A stretch of 64,000 nt of DNA, from NCBI GenBank assembly GCA_946183145.1, contig CAMGZM010000011.1, forward strand, positions 26,043 through 90,042. Direction: 5' to 3'. Made by a program: the position numbers and the translations under genes. Positions 1-10,000 of the stretch are shown here, piece by piece. The notes below the pieces were generated by a model. That model searched no databases. It was given only the letters and a program-made list of their open reading frames with translations, and was not told where the DNA came from. The stretch's first letter is position 1; each line of letters opens with the position of its first letter. The stretch comes from an uncultured Fretibacterium sp. (GTDB lineage Bacteria; Synergistota; Synergistia; Synergistales; Aminobacteriaceae).

Positions 1-2
1 AG

Positions 3-593
3 TACGGCTATGACGTTCTGAAAAAAATATTTTACGTTGAGCCGTCAAAATCGCTTCTTCAGGCAATGAGGGACAATGAAATTTTTGACAGTTTCCCATT
101 CCGCGAAGAAGGGAATCTCATCGACACGGGAATAAACTTCATCACAAAATTTTTCGCAGACAAGAAAGACAATGACGACGAAATGACATCGGAAGTCCGC
201 TGGGATTTCACGCAGTTATTCGTAGGGCCTTACGCGCTTCCTGCTCCGCCGTGGGAGTCGGTTTACAGGAGCAACGAGCATTTGCTTTATCAGGATACAG
301 CGTTCGAGGTTCGCAAGGAGTATCTCAAATATAACTTTATCCCGAAAAATTATCCTCATGAGGCAGACGATCATATAGGGTTCGAGCTTGATTTTATGTT
401 GCGGCTTGCGGGGAATGAAGACGCACTGAAAGACAGCAGGAAGTTTCTTGACGTTCATTTGTCGCAATGGGTCTCGGAATTTTCGCGGGACATACAGAAA
501 TACGCGCTCACAGAATTTTACAGGGGAGCGGGAATTATTCTCAAAGGCTTTGTGCTTGAGGATATGAATCTTCTCGGTGAAATTCTTGGCTGA
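3..593 (+). CDS. TorD/DmsD-like molybdoenzyme maturation chaperone, 5'-truncated by window edge
   Basis: Frame is open from base 3 (YGYDVLKKIFYVEPSKSLLQAMRDNE...) upstream of the listed ORF; directly precedes a Tat-dependent molybdoenzyme; fold-type motif FxxDHIGFELDFM typical of the TorD family. Confidence 0.75.
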   Translation, partial: YGYDVLKKIFYVEPSKSLLQAMRDNEIFDSFPFREEGNLIDTGINFITKFFADKKDNDDEMTSEVRWDFTQLFVGPYALPAPPWESVYRSNEHLLYQDTAFEVRKEYLKYNFIPKNYPHEADDHIGFELDFMLRLAGNEDALKDSRKFLDVHLSQWVSEFSRDIQKYALTEFYRGAGIILKGFVLEDMNLLGEILG

Positions 594-623
594 CATACAA
601 AAATTTTCACGAAAGGAGTCATT

Positions 624-3209
624 TTGCATATGGGATTAATTGACACGATCTCAAAATTCAAGCTGGGACGGCGTGCATTCCTCAAATGGAGCGCGGCTGT
701 TTCGGCTCTTACTGCTTTAACGGGCTATGAGAACGAACTCAAGAAGATAACGCCCGCTGAGGCACAAGAAATTTCACAGGAGAAAGGCGAATGGAAAAAT
801 GCACCGTGCTGGCATAACTGCGGAGGACGCTGCCACATCAAAGCACTCGTTAGCGGGGGAAAAATCGTACGTCTTAAGACCGATGACACTCACCCGGACT
901 CAATCGATTACCCGCAGTTGAGAGCGTGCGCGAGAGGACACGCACAGCGTCAGCAAGTTGCCGGGCCTGACAGGCTGAAGTACCCGATGAAGCGGACTCA
1001 CTGGACACACGGAGGCGGCGACAAATCATTACGCGGTAAAGACACATGGGAGAGAATCTCATGGGACGAAGCGTTAGACATTGTTGCGTCAGAAATTCGC
1101 GAGTCAAAAGAGAAGTACGGCCCTAAGTCAATATTCTTGATGGATGAGAACTTCAACAATCAGGGCGGCGAAATCTTCAGAGTATTGGGACTTTACGGCG
1201 GTTACATGTCGAAATACGGCAGCCGTTCTCGCGGTGCATGGCGGCAGGCAATGAGGCCGATTTTCGGTTACGACAGAAAATTTCACAACCAGAACGACAG
1301 ACTCGACCTTGTGAAAGCAAAGCTGATACTGTTATGGGGAAGTAATCCGGCGTGGAACAGTTACCCGTCAGCAATGAACAACTTGATTCGCGCAAAGGAA
1401 GCCGGAGCAAAAATTATCGCGATAGATCCCATGTACACAACAACAGCTTCAGTTATCGCCGATGAGTATATCCCGATAAGACCCGCGACCGATACACCGT
1501 TAATTCTGGCAATGGCCTACGTTATGCTGAAAGAAGACAGCCCCGAAAAGCCTATGATTGATTGGGACTTCCTCAACCGCTGCACAGTAGGATTTGACTC
1601 TGAGCATATGCCGGAAGGAGCAGATCCAAAGCTCAACTTCAAAGATTACGTTTTGGGGAATCTTGACGGACTGCCTAAGACTCCCGAATGGGCATCGAAA
1701 ATTTGCGGGACTCCTGTCGATACGATTTACCGTCTTGCGCGTGAAGTCGGACTCACAAAGCCCGTAACAGCTCTTTTTGCTTGGAACTCTGCGCGCGCTG
1801 ACAAAGCGACTCACGTCTGCCTCGCACAAACTACACTTGCAGCCATGACAGGCAATGTCGGAATCGCGGGCGGTGCATTCTCGTGCAGTTGTCAGGAACG
1901 TTCAACGGAAGGCGGCCCTGCTCTTGTGGCTCCCGGCTCAACAGGCGTTAAGGCAGTCAAGAATCCCATTCCCAACAGTGAGAGAATGTGCGCTAATGAA
2001 CATTGGCGGGCAATACTCACAGGCAAATATACGGCGGGACAAGGCGACAAGAAAGATTTAGACGTTCACGTGATATATCATGCTCACAGTAACATTGTCT
2101 CGCAGACAGCCAACACAATGGAAAGCATCGAGGCTCACAAAAAAGTTGACTTCATTGTTACTCATCAATTTCTGCTCAACAGCAACGCAATGTTTTCCGA
2201 TGTCGTACTCCCAATCACAACCCCTTGGGAACGTAATGGAATGGTATTAGGCGGAGCGCGTGAGGTCATAATATGGACGCAGAAAGTTATTGACCCGTTA
2301 TTTGAGGCAAAAGATGACGGCTGGATAGCGTTGGAGCTGGGCAAAAGATTAGGGCTTGACCCGAAAGAAGTCGAACCCGTTTCACTTAAACAGCAGAACT
2401 TCAACATGTTAGCGGGGGCAAAAGTCGCAAAGCCGGATAATTCCGGGATGGAGACTCTTCTGACGATTACCGCCGATGACATTAAAGCGATGGGCGTTGA
2501 AGGAGAACCGCAGCAGGGACGAATCACACTCAGCGAATTACGCGAGTCAGGAAGCTATCAAGTACCCAGAAAAATGGATGATGCTTTCTACTACATCAAC
2601 AACAAATCATTCCGCAATGACCCGGAGAAAAATCCTCTCAAGACCCGCGACGGAAAAATTCAGATCTATTGCGGTGAACTGGCCGAAATGGTAACAAAAG
2701 CAGGCTGGAACGAGGGACACCCGATAGCAATCTATGAGCCGTCAACAGAAGGCTACGAGGCTACATTCTCGGACTTTGAGAAAGGCATAAAGGGGAAATA
2801 CCCGCTTCAGGTTTGCAGTGTCCACGTCCCAAGAGGCGCGCACGGTAATGTGAGTAATTCTTTGTGGCTTCGTGAGGCTTTCCCGATTCCGTTGCTGATG
2901 AATCCTGTTGACGCAAATTCACGCGGACTCAAGGAAGATGATACCGTAAAAATCTTCAACGATCACGGGACTGTAGTACGCAGGCTTCACATCACAGAAA
3001 GAGTCATGCCCGGAGTCGTAATGCTCGGCGAGGGTTCATGGGTACAGCTCAATGAAGACGGCTATGACATCGGAGGATGCCCTAACGTTTTGACAGGCAC
3101 ATTCCCTTCAGGGCCGGACATTGAGTCGTTCGTGAGCATTGCAGAAGTTGCGAAATATGACAAGCCGTCACTGCCCGATGCTTTGTGGCCTCAGAGAATA
3201 ATATTCTAA
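624..3209 (+). CDS. DMSO reductase-family molybdopterin oxidoreductase catalytic subunit with twin-arginine signal
   Basis: N-terminal GRRAFLKWSAAVSALTA Tat signal; CWHNCGGRCHIKALVSGGKIVRLKTDD Fe-S region; molybdopterin oxidoreductase and C-terminal dinucleotide-binding regions; start TTG 624 or ATG 630. Confidence 0.92.
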   Translation: MHMGLIDTISKFKLGRRAFLKWSAAVSALTALTGYENELKKITPAEAQEISQEKGEWKNAPCWHNCGGRCHIKALVSGGKIVRLKTDDTHPDSIDYPQLRACARGHAQRQQVAGPDRLKYPMKRTHWTHGGGDKSLRGKDTWERISWDEALDIVASEIRESKEKYGPKSIFLMDENFNNQGGEIFRVLGLYGGYMSKYGSRSRGAWRQAMRPIFGYDRKFHNQNDRLDLVKAKLILLWGSNPAWNSYPSAMNNLIRAKEAGAKIIAIDPMYTTTASVIADEYIPIRPATDTPLILAMAYVMLKEDSPEKPMIDWDFLNRCTVGFDSEHMPEGADPKLNFKDYVLGNLDGLPKTPEWASKICGTPVDTIYRLAREVGLTKPVTALFAWNSARADKATHVCLAQTTLAAMTGNVGIAGGAFSCSCQERSTEGGPALVAPGSTGVKAVKNPIPNSERMCANEHWRAILTGKYTAGQGDKKDLDVHVIYHAHSNIVSQTANTMESIEAHKKVDFIVTHQFLLNSNAMFSDVVLPITTPWERNGMVLGGAREVIIWTQKVIDPLFEAKDDGWIALELGKRLGLDPKEVEPVSLKQQNFNMLAGAKVAKPDNSGMETLLTITADDIKAMGVEGEPQQGRITLSELRESGSYQVPRKMDDAFYYINNKSFRNDPEKNPLKTRDGKIQIYCGELAEMVTKAGWNEGHPIAIYEPSTEGYEATFSDFEKGIKGKYPLQVCSVHVPRGAHGNVSNSLWLREAFPIPLLMNPVDANSRGLKEDDTVKIFNDHGTVVRRLHITERVMPGVVMLGEGSWVQLNEDGYDIGGCPNVLTGTFPSGPDIESFVSIAEVAKYDKPSLPDALWPQRIIF

Positions 3210-3230
3210 CGTGAGAGGGGGAATAAAACT

Positions 3231-3782
3231 ATGAGCCAGAAAGGTTTTCGCCACGATATGAACAAGTGTCTAGAATGCCGTGCGTGTGTTGTCTCATGCA
3301 AGGACAAAAATGATTTGCCCGTTGGTGTGAACTTCAACGCGATTGAGGAGAGGGAGCGCAGGAAATTCCCGGATGTTTACGTTTGGTTCACGCTGAAAAT
3401 GTGCCGGCACTGCTCGAAGCCTGCGTGTGTTGCGGCATGTCCCACAAGTGCGATGACGAAAGACGACGACACCGGAATGGTATACGTGAAGGAAGATGTC
3501 TGCATAGGATGCGGAGCTTGCGTTAAGTCCTGCCCTTACGGAGCTGTTCAGATTCGCGAGGACACAAAGAAGGCCGCAAAGTGCAACGGCTGTATTGACA
3601 TGCTGAAACGCGGTGAGCTTCCTGTGTGTGTCGCTTCATGCACAAGCAGATGTTTGACTCTCGCTGATGTTGACGAATTACGAAAAGAGTCGGGACTCGT
3701 CCGGGCGGTCAATGATGACGTTTCACCCGAAAAGACAGAGCCGAATCTCTACTACAAGCCCAAAAAGGGAATGAGAGCATAA
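3231..3782 (+). CDS. DmsB-like 4x[4Fe-4S] electron-transfer subunit
   Basis: CLECRACVVSC, CRHCSKPACVAACP, CIGCGACVKSCP, CNGCIDM...CVASC motifs. Confidence 0.9.
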   Translation: MSQKGFRHDMNKCLECRACVVSCKDKNDLPVGVNFNAIEERERRKFPDVYVWFTLKMCRHCSKPACVAACPTSAMTKDDDTGMVYVKEDVCIGCGACVKSCPYGAVQIREDTKKAAKCNGCIDMLKRGELPVCVASCTSRCLTLADVDELRKESGLVRAVNDDVSPEKTEPNLYYKPKKGMRA

Positions 3783-4775
3783 ATGTTGCTCGGCGGATTA
3801 TCGCAGATACTTTTCCCGGACAATTTACCGTTCCTGAATGAGTCAATGTGCCTTAACCGCCGGAATCGTTTTGAGCCTTGCGGACTTTGCGGGAGTATTT
3901 GCGTTTTTGACGCTCTCAAAATTTCTGCGGGGCTTCCGTTTGTTGACGGGAAAAAATGCACGGCCTGCGGGTTATGCGCGTCTGTTTGTCCGTCTGAAGC
4001 ATTAAGACTGAGAGACTACAAAATTTTCAGAGACTTAACAGCGAATGACACCGTGAAATGTTTGAAGGCTGGCGGAAATTTCTGCGTTAAATCTCTGAGT
4101 CCCGCTTTAATTTCGGCAATAGTAATCGTGAACCGGGGAATCAATTTCGTGATGCCCTGCAAAAATTGCGAACTGTCAGAAAAAGTTTCAGAGAAAAATT
4201 TTGAGACTGCCTTCACGTTTCTCGACTCTCTGAATGTGAGTCATGATGTGAAAATTATACGTGATGAAAATTTTGAGGGAGAATATTCGCGGCGTGATAT
4301 GCTTGCGATTATTTTTGCGAGGGGAAAAAGCAAGGGCAATAATATTCTTGAGGACGTAATTTTTCATAACAAGAATAATATCTTTCTTGCGCGTGAATTT
4401 CTTTCTGACAGACTCAAAGACTCACATGCTGAAATTTCGCCGGGAGTGTTCTATGATTTCTCCGTGTCTGAATCCTGCGATTCGTGCGGAATGTGCGGGG
4501 CGTTATGCCCTTCGGGAGCGTGGAGTCACAAAAAGTCAGAGGTAAAAGCGGAATTAACGTTCAATGCCGTATCATGTTCGGGCTGTATGCTGTGCGTGAG
4601 AAAATGCCCCGTGAAAGCGATAACGTTGCGCGAAAAATTTTCATGGCCGATAGAGTCAACAGTCAAAGCAGAATTTCAGAGAGTCCGCTGCCGTCATTGC
4701 GGGAAATGGTTTACAGTGAATGAGCCTGAGCAGGAATTATGCGCTTCATGCTCAGGGAAAAAATTACAGGGGTGA
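3783..4775 (+). CDS. polyferredoxin-like protein, 4Fe-4S domains at both ends plus a C-terminal CxxC pair
   Basis: CGLCGSIC, CTACGLCASVCP, CDSCGMCGALCP, CSGCMLCVRKCP, CRHCGKW...CASC. Confidence 0.8.
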   Translation: MLLGGLSQILFPDNLPFLNESMCLNRRNRFEPCGLCGSICVFDALKISAGLPFVDGKKCTACGLCASVCPSEALRLRDYKIFRDLTANDTVKCLKAGGNFCVKSLSPALISAIVIVNRGINFVMPCKNCELSEKVSEKNFETAFTFLDSLNVSHDVKIIRDENFEGEYSRRDMLAIIFARGKSKGNNILEDVIFHNKNNIFLAREFLSDRLKDSHAEISPGVFYDFSVSESCDSCGMCGALCPSGAWSHKKSEVKAELTFNAVSCSGCMLCVRKCPVKAITLREKFSWPIESTVKAEFQRVRCRHCGKWFTVNEPEQELCASCSGKKLQG

Positions 4776-4781
4776 TGTGAA

Positions 4782-4976
4782 ATGTTCGGGCTTGGAATGT
4801 CTGAATTAATCGTAATAATGATAATCGCGCTGATAATTTTCGGGCCTAACAAGCTGCCAGAAATCGGAAAAGCATTCGGAAAAGCAATCGCAGAATTTCG
4901 CGGATATGCCCGGGATCCTTCAAGCAATACCGAGAAAACAGACTCGCAGGAAAAATCCGACAAAGCGCAGGCGTAA
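4782..4976 (+). CDS. tatA: Sec-independent protein translocase TatA
   Basis: [40 protein letters not shown], canonical TatA TM-hinge-amphipathic helix with FGPxxLPE. Confidence 0.95.
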   Translation: MFGLGMSELIVIMIIALIIFGPNKLPEIGKAFGKAIAEFRGYARDPSSNTEKTDSQEKSDKAQA

Positions 4977-4979
4977 ACG

Positions 4980-5708
4980 ATGAGAAAGAATCCTGAAGGA
5001 GGCATGATGACAATCACGGGTCATTTGTCCGAACTCCGAACGAGAATCATACGGAGCGTTCTTGCTTTGTGCGTTGCGTTTGGAGTCTGCTACTTCTTTC
5101 AGGAGGATATATTCTCGCTGTTGCTTATTCACGCTGAGGGATTGCAGTTAATCACGGTGAGTCCTGCTGAGTTGTTCATGGAAGGATTGAAGACGGCGTT
5201 TTTTGCGGGGTTATTCACGTCATCGCCTGTGATACTGTACCAGATGTGCGCGTTCTTGTGGCCGGGACTGAGGGACAACGAGCGGAGATATTTGTTCATG
5301 GGACTCATAATCGGAGCAGGGTTATTCATTCTTGGGACTCTTTTCGCATATTTCGCGGTGATTCCGGGGGCGTTGAGATTCTTGACGGGATTGAACATCA
5401 GCGGAGTAAAGCCTATGTTCACGCTGAATAATTATATGTCGTTCGTGTGGACGTTCATTGTATTGTTCGGTCTTGCGTTTCAAGTTCCTGTGCTTTTGTC
5501 GTTATTGTCGTTAATCGGACTCGTTCGTCCTGAGTCGCTGAGGTCAAAGCGCAAGTTCTGCGTGCTGATAATCTTTATCGTTTCTGCAATTCTGACTCCT
5601 CCTGATGTCGTCTCACAAATATTAATGGCGGTGCCTCTTCTTGTGCTTTATGAGATCGGCATAATCGGCGCGGAGATTGCGTTGCGTTATCGGCGGAAAA
5701 ATGACTAA
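4980..5708 (+). CDS. tatC: Sec-independent protein translocase TatC
   Basis: GHLSELRTRIIRS start, LWPGLRDNERRY, multi-TM, TPPDVVSQ. Confidence 0.95.
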   Translation: MRKNPEGGMMTITGHLSELRTRIIRSVLALCVAFGVCYFFQEDIFSLLLIHAEGLQLITVSPAELFMEGLKTAFFAGLFTSSPVILYQMCAFLWPGLRDNERRYLFMGLIIGAGLFILGTLFAYFAVIPGALRFLTGLNISGVKPMFTLNNYMSFVWTFIVLFGLAFQVPVLLSLLSLIGLVRPESLRSKRKFCVLIIFIVSAILTPPDVVSQILMAVPLLVLYEIGIIGAEIALRYRRKND

Positions 5709-6273
5709 GCGCGAATCAACAGCCGTAATTTTATGCGGGGGACTCTCGTCGAGAATGAGAACTCCCAAGCACAAATTATTTCTTGACCGCATAATCTCTC
5801 AGCTTGAAGGATTCGGAGTCATCGCGTTATCGGTGAGAGATGAGACTCAAATCAGCGGGTACGATTTGCTGACATGGCCGGATATTGTGAAAGGTTGCGG
5901 GCCTCTCGGAGGAATCTATACGGCTCTGATGATGTCTGAGACTCAATACGTTTTCACGACTCCTTGTGATGTTCCTGATATTGATTCGGGATTCGTTGAC
6001 GGTCTTTTCTCACAGCTGCGTGAAAATGATTCGTGCGTTGTGCCTGTGATTGATGGGAATATTCAGCCGCTGACGGGAATATACAGCGTGTCATGCGCGG
6101 GAATGATTGAGGAGTCATTGAGGGCGGGAAATCTCAGCGTGAAAAAATTTCTGAGTCGTATTGACGCTCATTATGTTGACATTAACGAAAGGGGGCGGGA
6201 GTTTTTACGGAACATTAACACGCCGGAAGATTATAGATTCTGGCTCAACGATAATCCGAGTCCTTTAGCCTAA
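5701..6273 (+). CDS. mobA: molybdenum cofactor guanylyltransferase (MobA family)
   Basis: MTKRESTAVILCGGLSSRMRTPKHKLFL, GPLGGIYTAL, CDVPDID; start ATG at 5701 overlaps tatC stop. Confidence 0.85.
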   Translation: MTKRESTAVILCGGLSSRMRTPKHKLFLDRIISQLEGFGVIALSVRDETQISGYDLLTWPDIVKGCGPLGGIYTALMMSETQYVFTTPCDVPDIDSGFVDGLFSQLRENDSCVVPVIDGNIQPLTGIYSVSCAGMIEESLRAGNLSVKKFLSRIDAHYVDINERGREFLRNINTPEDYRFWLNDNPSPLA

Positions 6274-6277
6274 GGAT

Positions 6278-6360
6278 AATTCTATGGCTTTAGGGCCGAC
6301 GGTCATTAACGGCCTCAGAGTATAACGGGAAACGGTTATGCTTTCCATTAAGAGAAGGAG
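6278..6360 (+). promoter_or_regulatory. candidate structured leader RNA (possible Moco-type riboswitch) upstream of modA
   Basis: Hairpin GGGCCG(6293-6298)/CGGCCT(6310-6315) followed by a second stem ATAAC/GTTAT around GGGAAACG; possible outer pairing ATGG/CCAT ending next to the Shine-Dalgarno; sits before the Mo transport/Moco gene run. Confidence 0.45.
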
Positions 6361-6368
6361 AAAATATC

Positions 6369-7130
6369 ATGAAAAAATTTGCGTCATTAATCGCGGCTTT
6401 ATTGTTGCTTACGTCTTCACAGGCGGCATTTTCCGAATCACTCACAATTTTTGCGGCGGCCTCGCTTCAGTCAGCAATAGAAAGAATCACAACGCTGTAC
6501 ACGACTCACAATCCTGATACACAAATCACATGCAACTTTGACTCATCCGGCACTCTCAAGACTCAAATTGAGGAGGGGGCAGAGTGCGACATATTCATTT
6601 CAGCGGCGCAAAAGCAAATGAACGCGCTGGAAAGTGAGAGACTCATAGATCCGTCAGCAAGAGTGAATCTTCTTGAGAACAAAATCGTATTGGCCGCAAC
6701 AGAAATCAATCCGGCAAAAATAGAATCATTCGCTGACTTAGGCACGGACAAATTGACTCTAATCGCACTGGGAAATTCTGACGTTCCCGCAGGAATGTAC
6801 GCGCAGGAAATTTTGACGGCTATGGGACTGTGGGACAAACTGAATCACGCGGGGAAAATCTCTTTTGCGGGGAATGTTACAGAAGTCGCAATGCAGATTC
6901 GTGAAGGTGCTGCGGACTGCGGAATAATTTACACGACAGACGCAATGACTCACGGCCTGAAAGTTATTGCCTTCCCTCCTGCAATGACGCTAAAGACTCC
7001 CGTGATTTATCCCGCCGCTGTAATTTCACGGTCATCACACAAAGATGAGGCCGGAAAATTCCTCAAGTACCTTCAAGATTCGGAAGCCCGGAAAATTTTT
7101 GAGTCATTCGGATTCACACTGGCAAAATAA
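6369..7130 (+). CDS. modA: molybdate ABC transporter substrate-binding protein
   Basis: Signal peptide, LTIFAAASLQSAIERI, DSSGTLKTQIEEGAECDIFISA. Confidence 0.93.
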   Translation: MKKFASLIAALLLLTSSQAAFSESLTIFAAASLQSAIERITTLYTTHNPDTQITCNFDSSGTLKTQIEEGAECDIFISAAQKQMNALESERLIDPSARVNLLENKIVLAATEINPAKIESFADLGTDKLTLIALGNSDVPAGMYAQEILTAMGLWDKLNHAGKISFAGNVTEVAMQIREGAADCGIIYTTDAMTHGLKVIAFPPAMTLKTPVIYPAAVISRSSHKDEAGKFLKYLQDSEARKIFESFGFTLAK

Positions 7131-7133
7131 ATC

Positions 7134-7790
7134 ATGGACTTTTACCCGCTGTATAACTCGTTACGGGTTGCGCTTGCCTCGTGCATGATTGTGTTCTTCA
7201 CGGGGATAATTGCGGCGTGGCACGTGTCAAAACTTCCGGCCATGATTCGCGGAGTCGTTGATGTGATTCTGACTCTTCCTCTTGTACTTCCTCCGACTGT
7301 TACGGGATATTTCCTGCTGAGACTCTTAGGGCCGAGGCGACTCATTGGCGCGTGGGTTATGGCTCATTTCGGCGTGAGGCTGTCTATGTCGTGGTACTCG
7401 GCTGTATTCGCGTCTGTCGTTGTGTCGTTCCCGTTAATGTACAGGACATCGCGAGGAGCATTCGAGTCAGTCAGCAAAAATATCATTCATTCTGCGAAAA
7501 TTCTCGGACTGTCTGAGGCGTTCACGTTCCGGCGTATCGTTGTCCCATGCTGCAAGAAGGGAATTACGGCGGGTGCTGTTCTGTCGTTCGCGCGCGCGTT
7601 AGGTGAATACGGAGCTACGAGCATGATAGCCGGATATATTCCCGGGAAGACAGCGACAATCTCAACGACTGTATATCATCTCTGGCGAACTGGAAATGAT
7701 GAGCTTGCGCTGAAGTGGGTACTCGTCAACATCGCAATATCATTCGCTGTATTGATTGCTCTGAATGTTATTGAGCGGGGGAAATCATGA
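7134..7790 (+). CDS. modB: molybdate ABC transporter permease
   Basis: LTLPLVLPPTVTGYFLL, FARALGEYGATSMIAG permease motif. Confidence 0.94.
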   Translation: MDFYPLYNSLRVALASCMIVFFTGIIAAWHVSKLPAMIRGVVDVILTLPLVLPPTVTGYFLLRLLGPRRLIGAWVMAHFGVRLSMSWYSAVFASVVVSFPLMYRTSRGAFESVSKNIIHSAKILGLSEAFTFRRIVVPCCKKGITAGAVLSFARALGEYGATSMIAGYIPGKTATISTTVYHLWRTGNDELALKWVLVNIAISFAVLIALNVIERGKS

Positions 7791-8812
7791 GCCTTTGTCT
7801 TGACATACGCAAGAAATTTCCGGGATTCAGTCTTGATGTCTCGCTTGATGTAGGAGATGAGAGTATTGCGATATTGGGCGCGTCAGGTTCGGGAAAAAGT
7901 TTAACGCTCTCATGTATTGCCGGAATCGTTAAGCCTGACGAGGGAAAAATTATCATTGACGGCGTTACTGTTTTTGACAGCGTGAAGGGGGTAAATCTTC
8001 CTCCTCAAAAACGCAAAACGGGCTTGATGTTTCAGGATTATGCGCTGTTCCCAAATATGACAGTCGAGGAAAATATCAGAGTCGCAGGAAGAAACCGCGA
8101 GTCAAAAATTGAGGCTGAAGAATTAATACGGCGTTTCTGTCTTGAGAGTGTGAGAAATTTATTGCCGTCTCAAATTTCAGGAGGACAGAAGCAGCGAACA
8201 GCATTAGCCCGGACTCTCTTGTCCCGTCCCAAAATCTTGATGCTTGATGAGCCGTTCTCAGCGTTGGACAGCCATTTGCGTTTTCAGACTGAGCGCGAAT
8301 TGTCAGAAGTCTTCAGGGAATTTCACGGGACTGTGATTCTTGTCTCGCACAGCATGGAGGAGTCGTACAGGCTCTGCGGAAAAATAGCGGTCATTCACGG
8401 CGGGCATGTCGAAATTTCCGGCGCAATGGATGAAGTTTTCAGCAGTCCCAAAACGAAACACGCCGCAATCCTCACAGGCTGCAAAAATATATCACGTTCG
8501 CAAAAGATTCATGACGGGAAAATTTACGCTTCCGACTGGAACATAGAGCTTCAATGCACGGATTATCACGGCGACTCGGAATATGTCGGCATAAGATCTC
8601 ACAGAATCATTTACGGAGATGGTATTAACTCGTTCACATGCAGAGTCATTAAGGTCATCGAGAATCCTTTTTCATTCACAGTAATGCTGCTCGCAAACGA
8701 AAACGCAGGCTCTATATTTTGGGAAGCGGATAAAACTTTGTGGCGTGAAATTGAGTCTGAGACCGTGAGAATTTCATTTCCGCCCGAAAATTTATTGATG
8801 CTGAAGGAGTGA
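7787..8812 (+). CDS. modC: molybdate ABC transporter ATP-binding protein
   Basis: Walker A GASGSGKS, QISGGQKQRTALARTL, MLDEPFSALD, C-terminal extension. Confidence 0.93.
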   Translation: MSLCLDIRKKFPGFSLDVSLDVGDESIAILGASGSGKSLTLSCIAGIVKPDEGKIIIDGVTVFDSVKGVNLPPQKRKTGLMFQDYALFPNMTVEENIRVAGRNRESKIEAEELIRRFCLESVRNLLPSQISGGQKQRTALARTLLSRPKILMLDEPFSALDSHLRFQTERELSEVFREFHGTVILVSHSMEESYRLCGKIAVIHGGHVEISGAMDEVFSSPKTKHAAILTGCKNISRSQKIHDGKIYASDWNIELQCTDYHGDSEYVGIRSHRIIYGDGINSFTCRVIKVIENPFSFTVMLLANENAGSIFWEADKTLWREIESETVRISFPPENLLMLKE

Positions 8813-8815
8813 TAG

Positions 8816-10000
8816 TTGTTGACTTACGAAGAAGCAAGAAATATTGTCGCTGAAAATGTTATCCCTGTATCACCAGAAAAAATCCCTTTGTCGAAATGTG
8901 CCGGGAGAATTTCAGCAGAAGACATCACCGCAAAAATCAATGTGCCTTCATTTGACCGTTCACCCTATGACGGATTCGCATTCATGGCAGATGATGTTCC
9001 CTCAACGTTGAGAGTCATGCAGGAGATTCGCGCAGGAGACGTATCACATATGCCGCTGAAGCATGGCGAGTCCGCAAAGATTTTGACGGGCGCAATGATC
9101 CCTGAAGGTGCTGACGCTGTAACGAAATATGAGGACACAGAATTTACTGACAGCGAGGTAACAATCAGCCGGAAATTTGCTCACGGTGAAAACATCATCA
9201 GGGCAGGCGAGGACGTTAAAGCCGGAAATGTTTTAGTGAGGAACGGAGAAATTATTGACGCGGGCAGGGCAGGACTCATAGCATCGCAGGGAATCGCAGA
9301 AATCAGCGCATACCGCAAGCCCGTAATCGGCATAATCTCAACGGGAAATGAAATCGCTGACATACATTCGCCATTAACAGACGGGAAAATCTACAACACA
9401 AGCTGCTACACATTCAGCACTGCATTAACGCTCGCAGGATTTATCCCGAAATTTGTCGGCGTTGCGTGTGATGATGAGAACGAAATAGCTCGAATGATGT
9501 CGGAGTCTCTCTCATTGTGTGATGCCGTTGTTGTTACGGGGGGAGTCTCTGCTGGAGATTATGACAGAATGCCGGAAGCGTTGAAGATTTTACGCGCTGA
9601 AATTATCGTGCGTGATGTCGAACTCAAGCCGGGCGGAAAATGTATATATGCCGTGAAGAATGACAAGCTAATTTGCTGCTTTTCCGGGAATCCTGCTTCA
9701 GCCCTCACGAATTATTATGCGGTTGCACTTCCTGCGCTCAAAAAATTATCCGGCCTCAAAGATTTTATGCCTTCCGAAATTGATATAACACTCGCAGATT
9801 CATTCAGCAAAAAGAGTCCTATTACCCGAATAATTCGCGGGACTCTGGAATTTGCTGACGGAAAAATATTTATGCGCGTTCCTTCAGAGCAGGGCAACGG
9901 TATTTTGCGCTCTATGTCAGGCTGCAACGTAATGGCGGTTATTCCTGCTGGAAGCGGAAAACTTCAGGCGGGCGAAAAGCTGAAAGGATTTCTGATATGA
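8816..10000 (+). CDS. moeA: molybdopterin molybdenumtransferase MoeA
   Basis: FDRSPYDGFAF, ILTGAMIPEGADAV, VVTGGVSAGDYD, FSGNPASAL. Confidence 0.92.
   Translation: MLTYEEARNIVAENVIPVSPEKIPLSKCAGRISAEDITAKINVPSFDRSPYDGFAFMADDVPSTLRVMQEIRAGDVSHMPLKHGESAKILTGAMIPEGADAVTKYEDTEFTDSEVTISRKFAHGENIIRAGEDVKAGNVLVRNGEIIDAGRAGLIASQGIAEISAYRKPVIGIISTGNEIADIHSPLTDGKIYNTSCYTFSTALTLAGFIPKFVGVACDDENEIARMMSESLSLCDAVVVTGGVSAGDYDRMPEALKILRAEIIVRDVELKPGGKCIYAVKNDKLICCFSGNPASALTNYYAVALPALKKLSGLKDFMPSEIDITLADSFSKKSPITRIIRGTLEFADGKIFMRVPSEQGNGILRSMSGCNVMAVIPAGSGKLQAGEKLKGFLI

Noticed and set aside
216-629. Antisense ORF of 137 aa
   Set aside because: Lies opposite the TorD-like gene; no recognisable motif and composition typical of a shadow ORF
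624-3209. Possible selenocysteine-containing molybdoenzyme
   Set aside because: Reading frame is continuous with no internal TGA in the catalytic subunit
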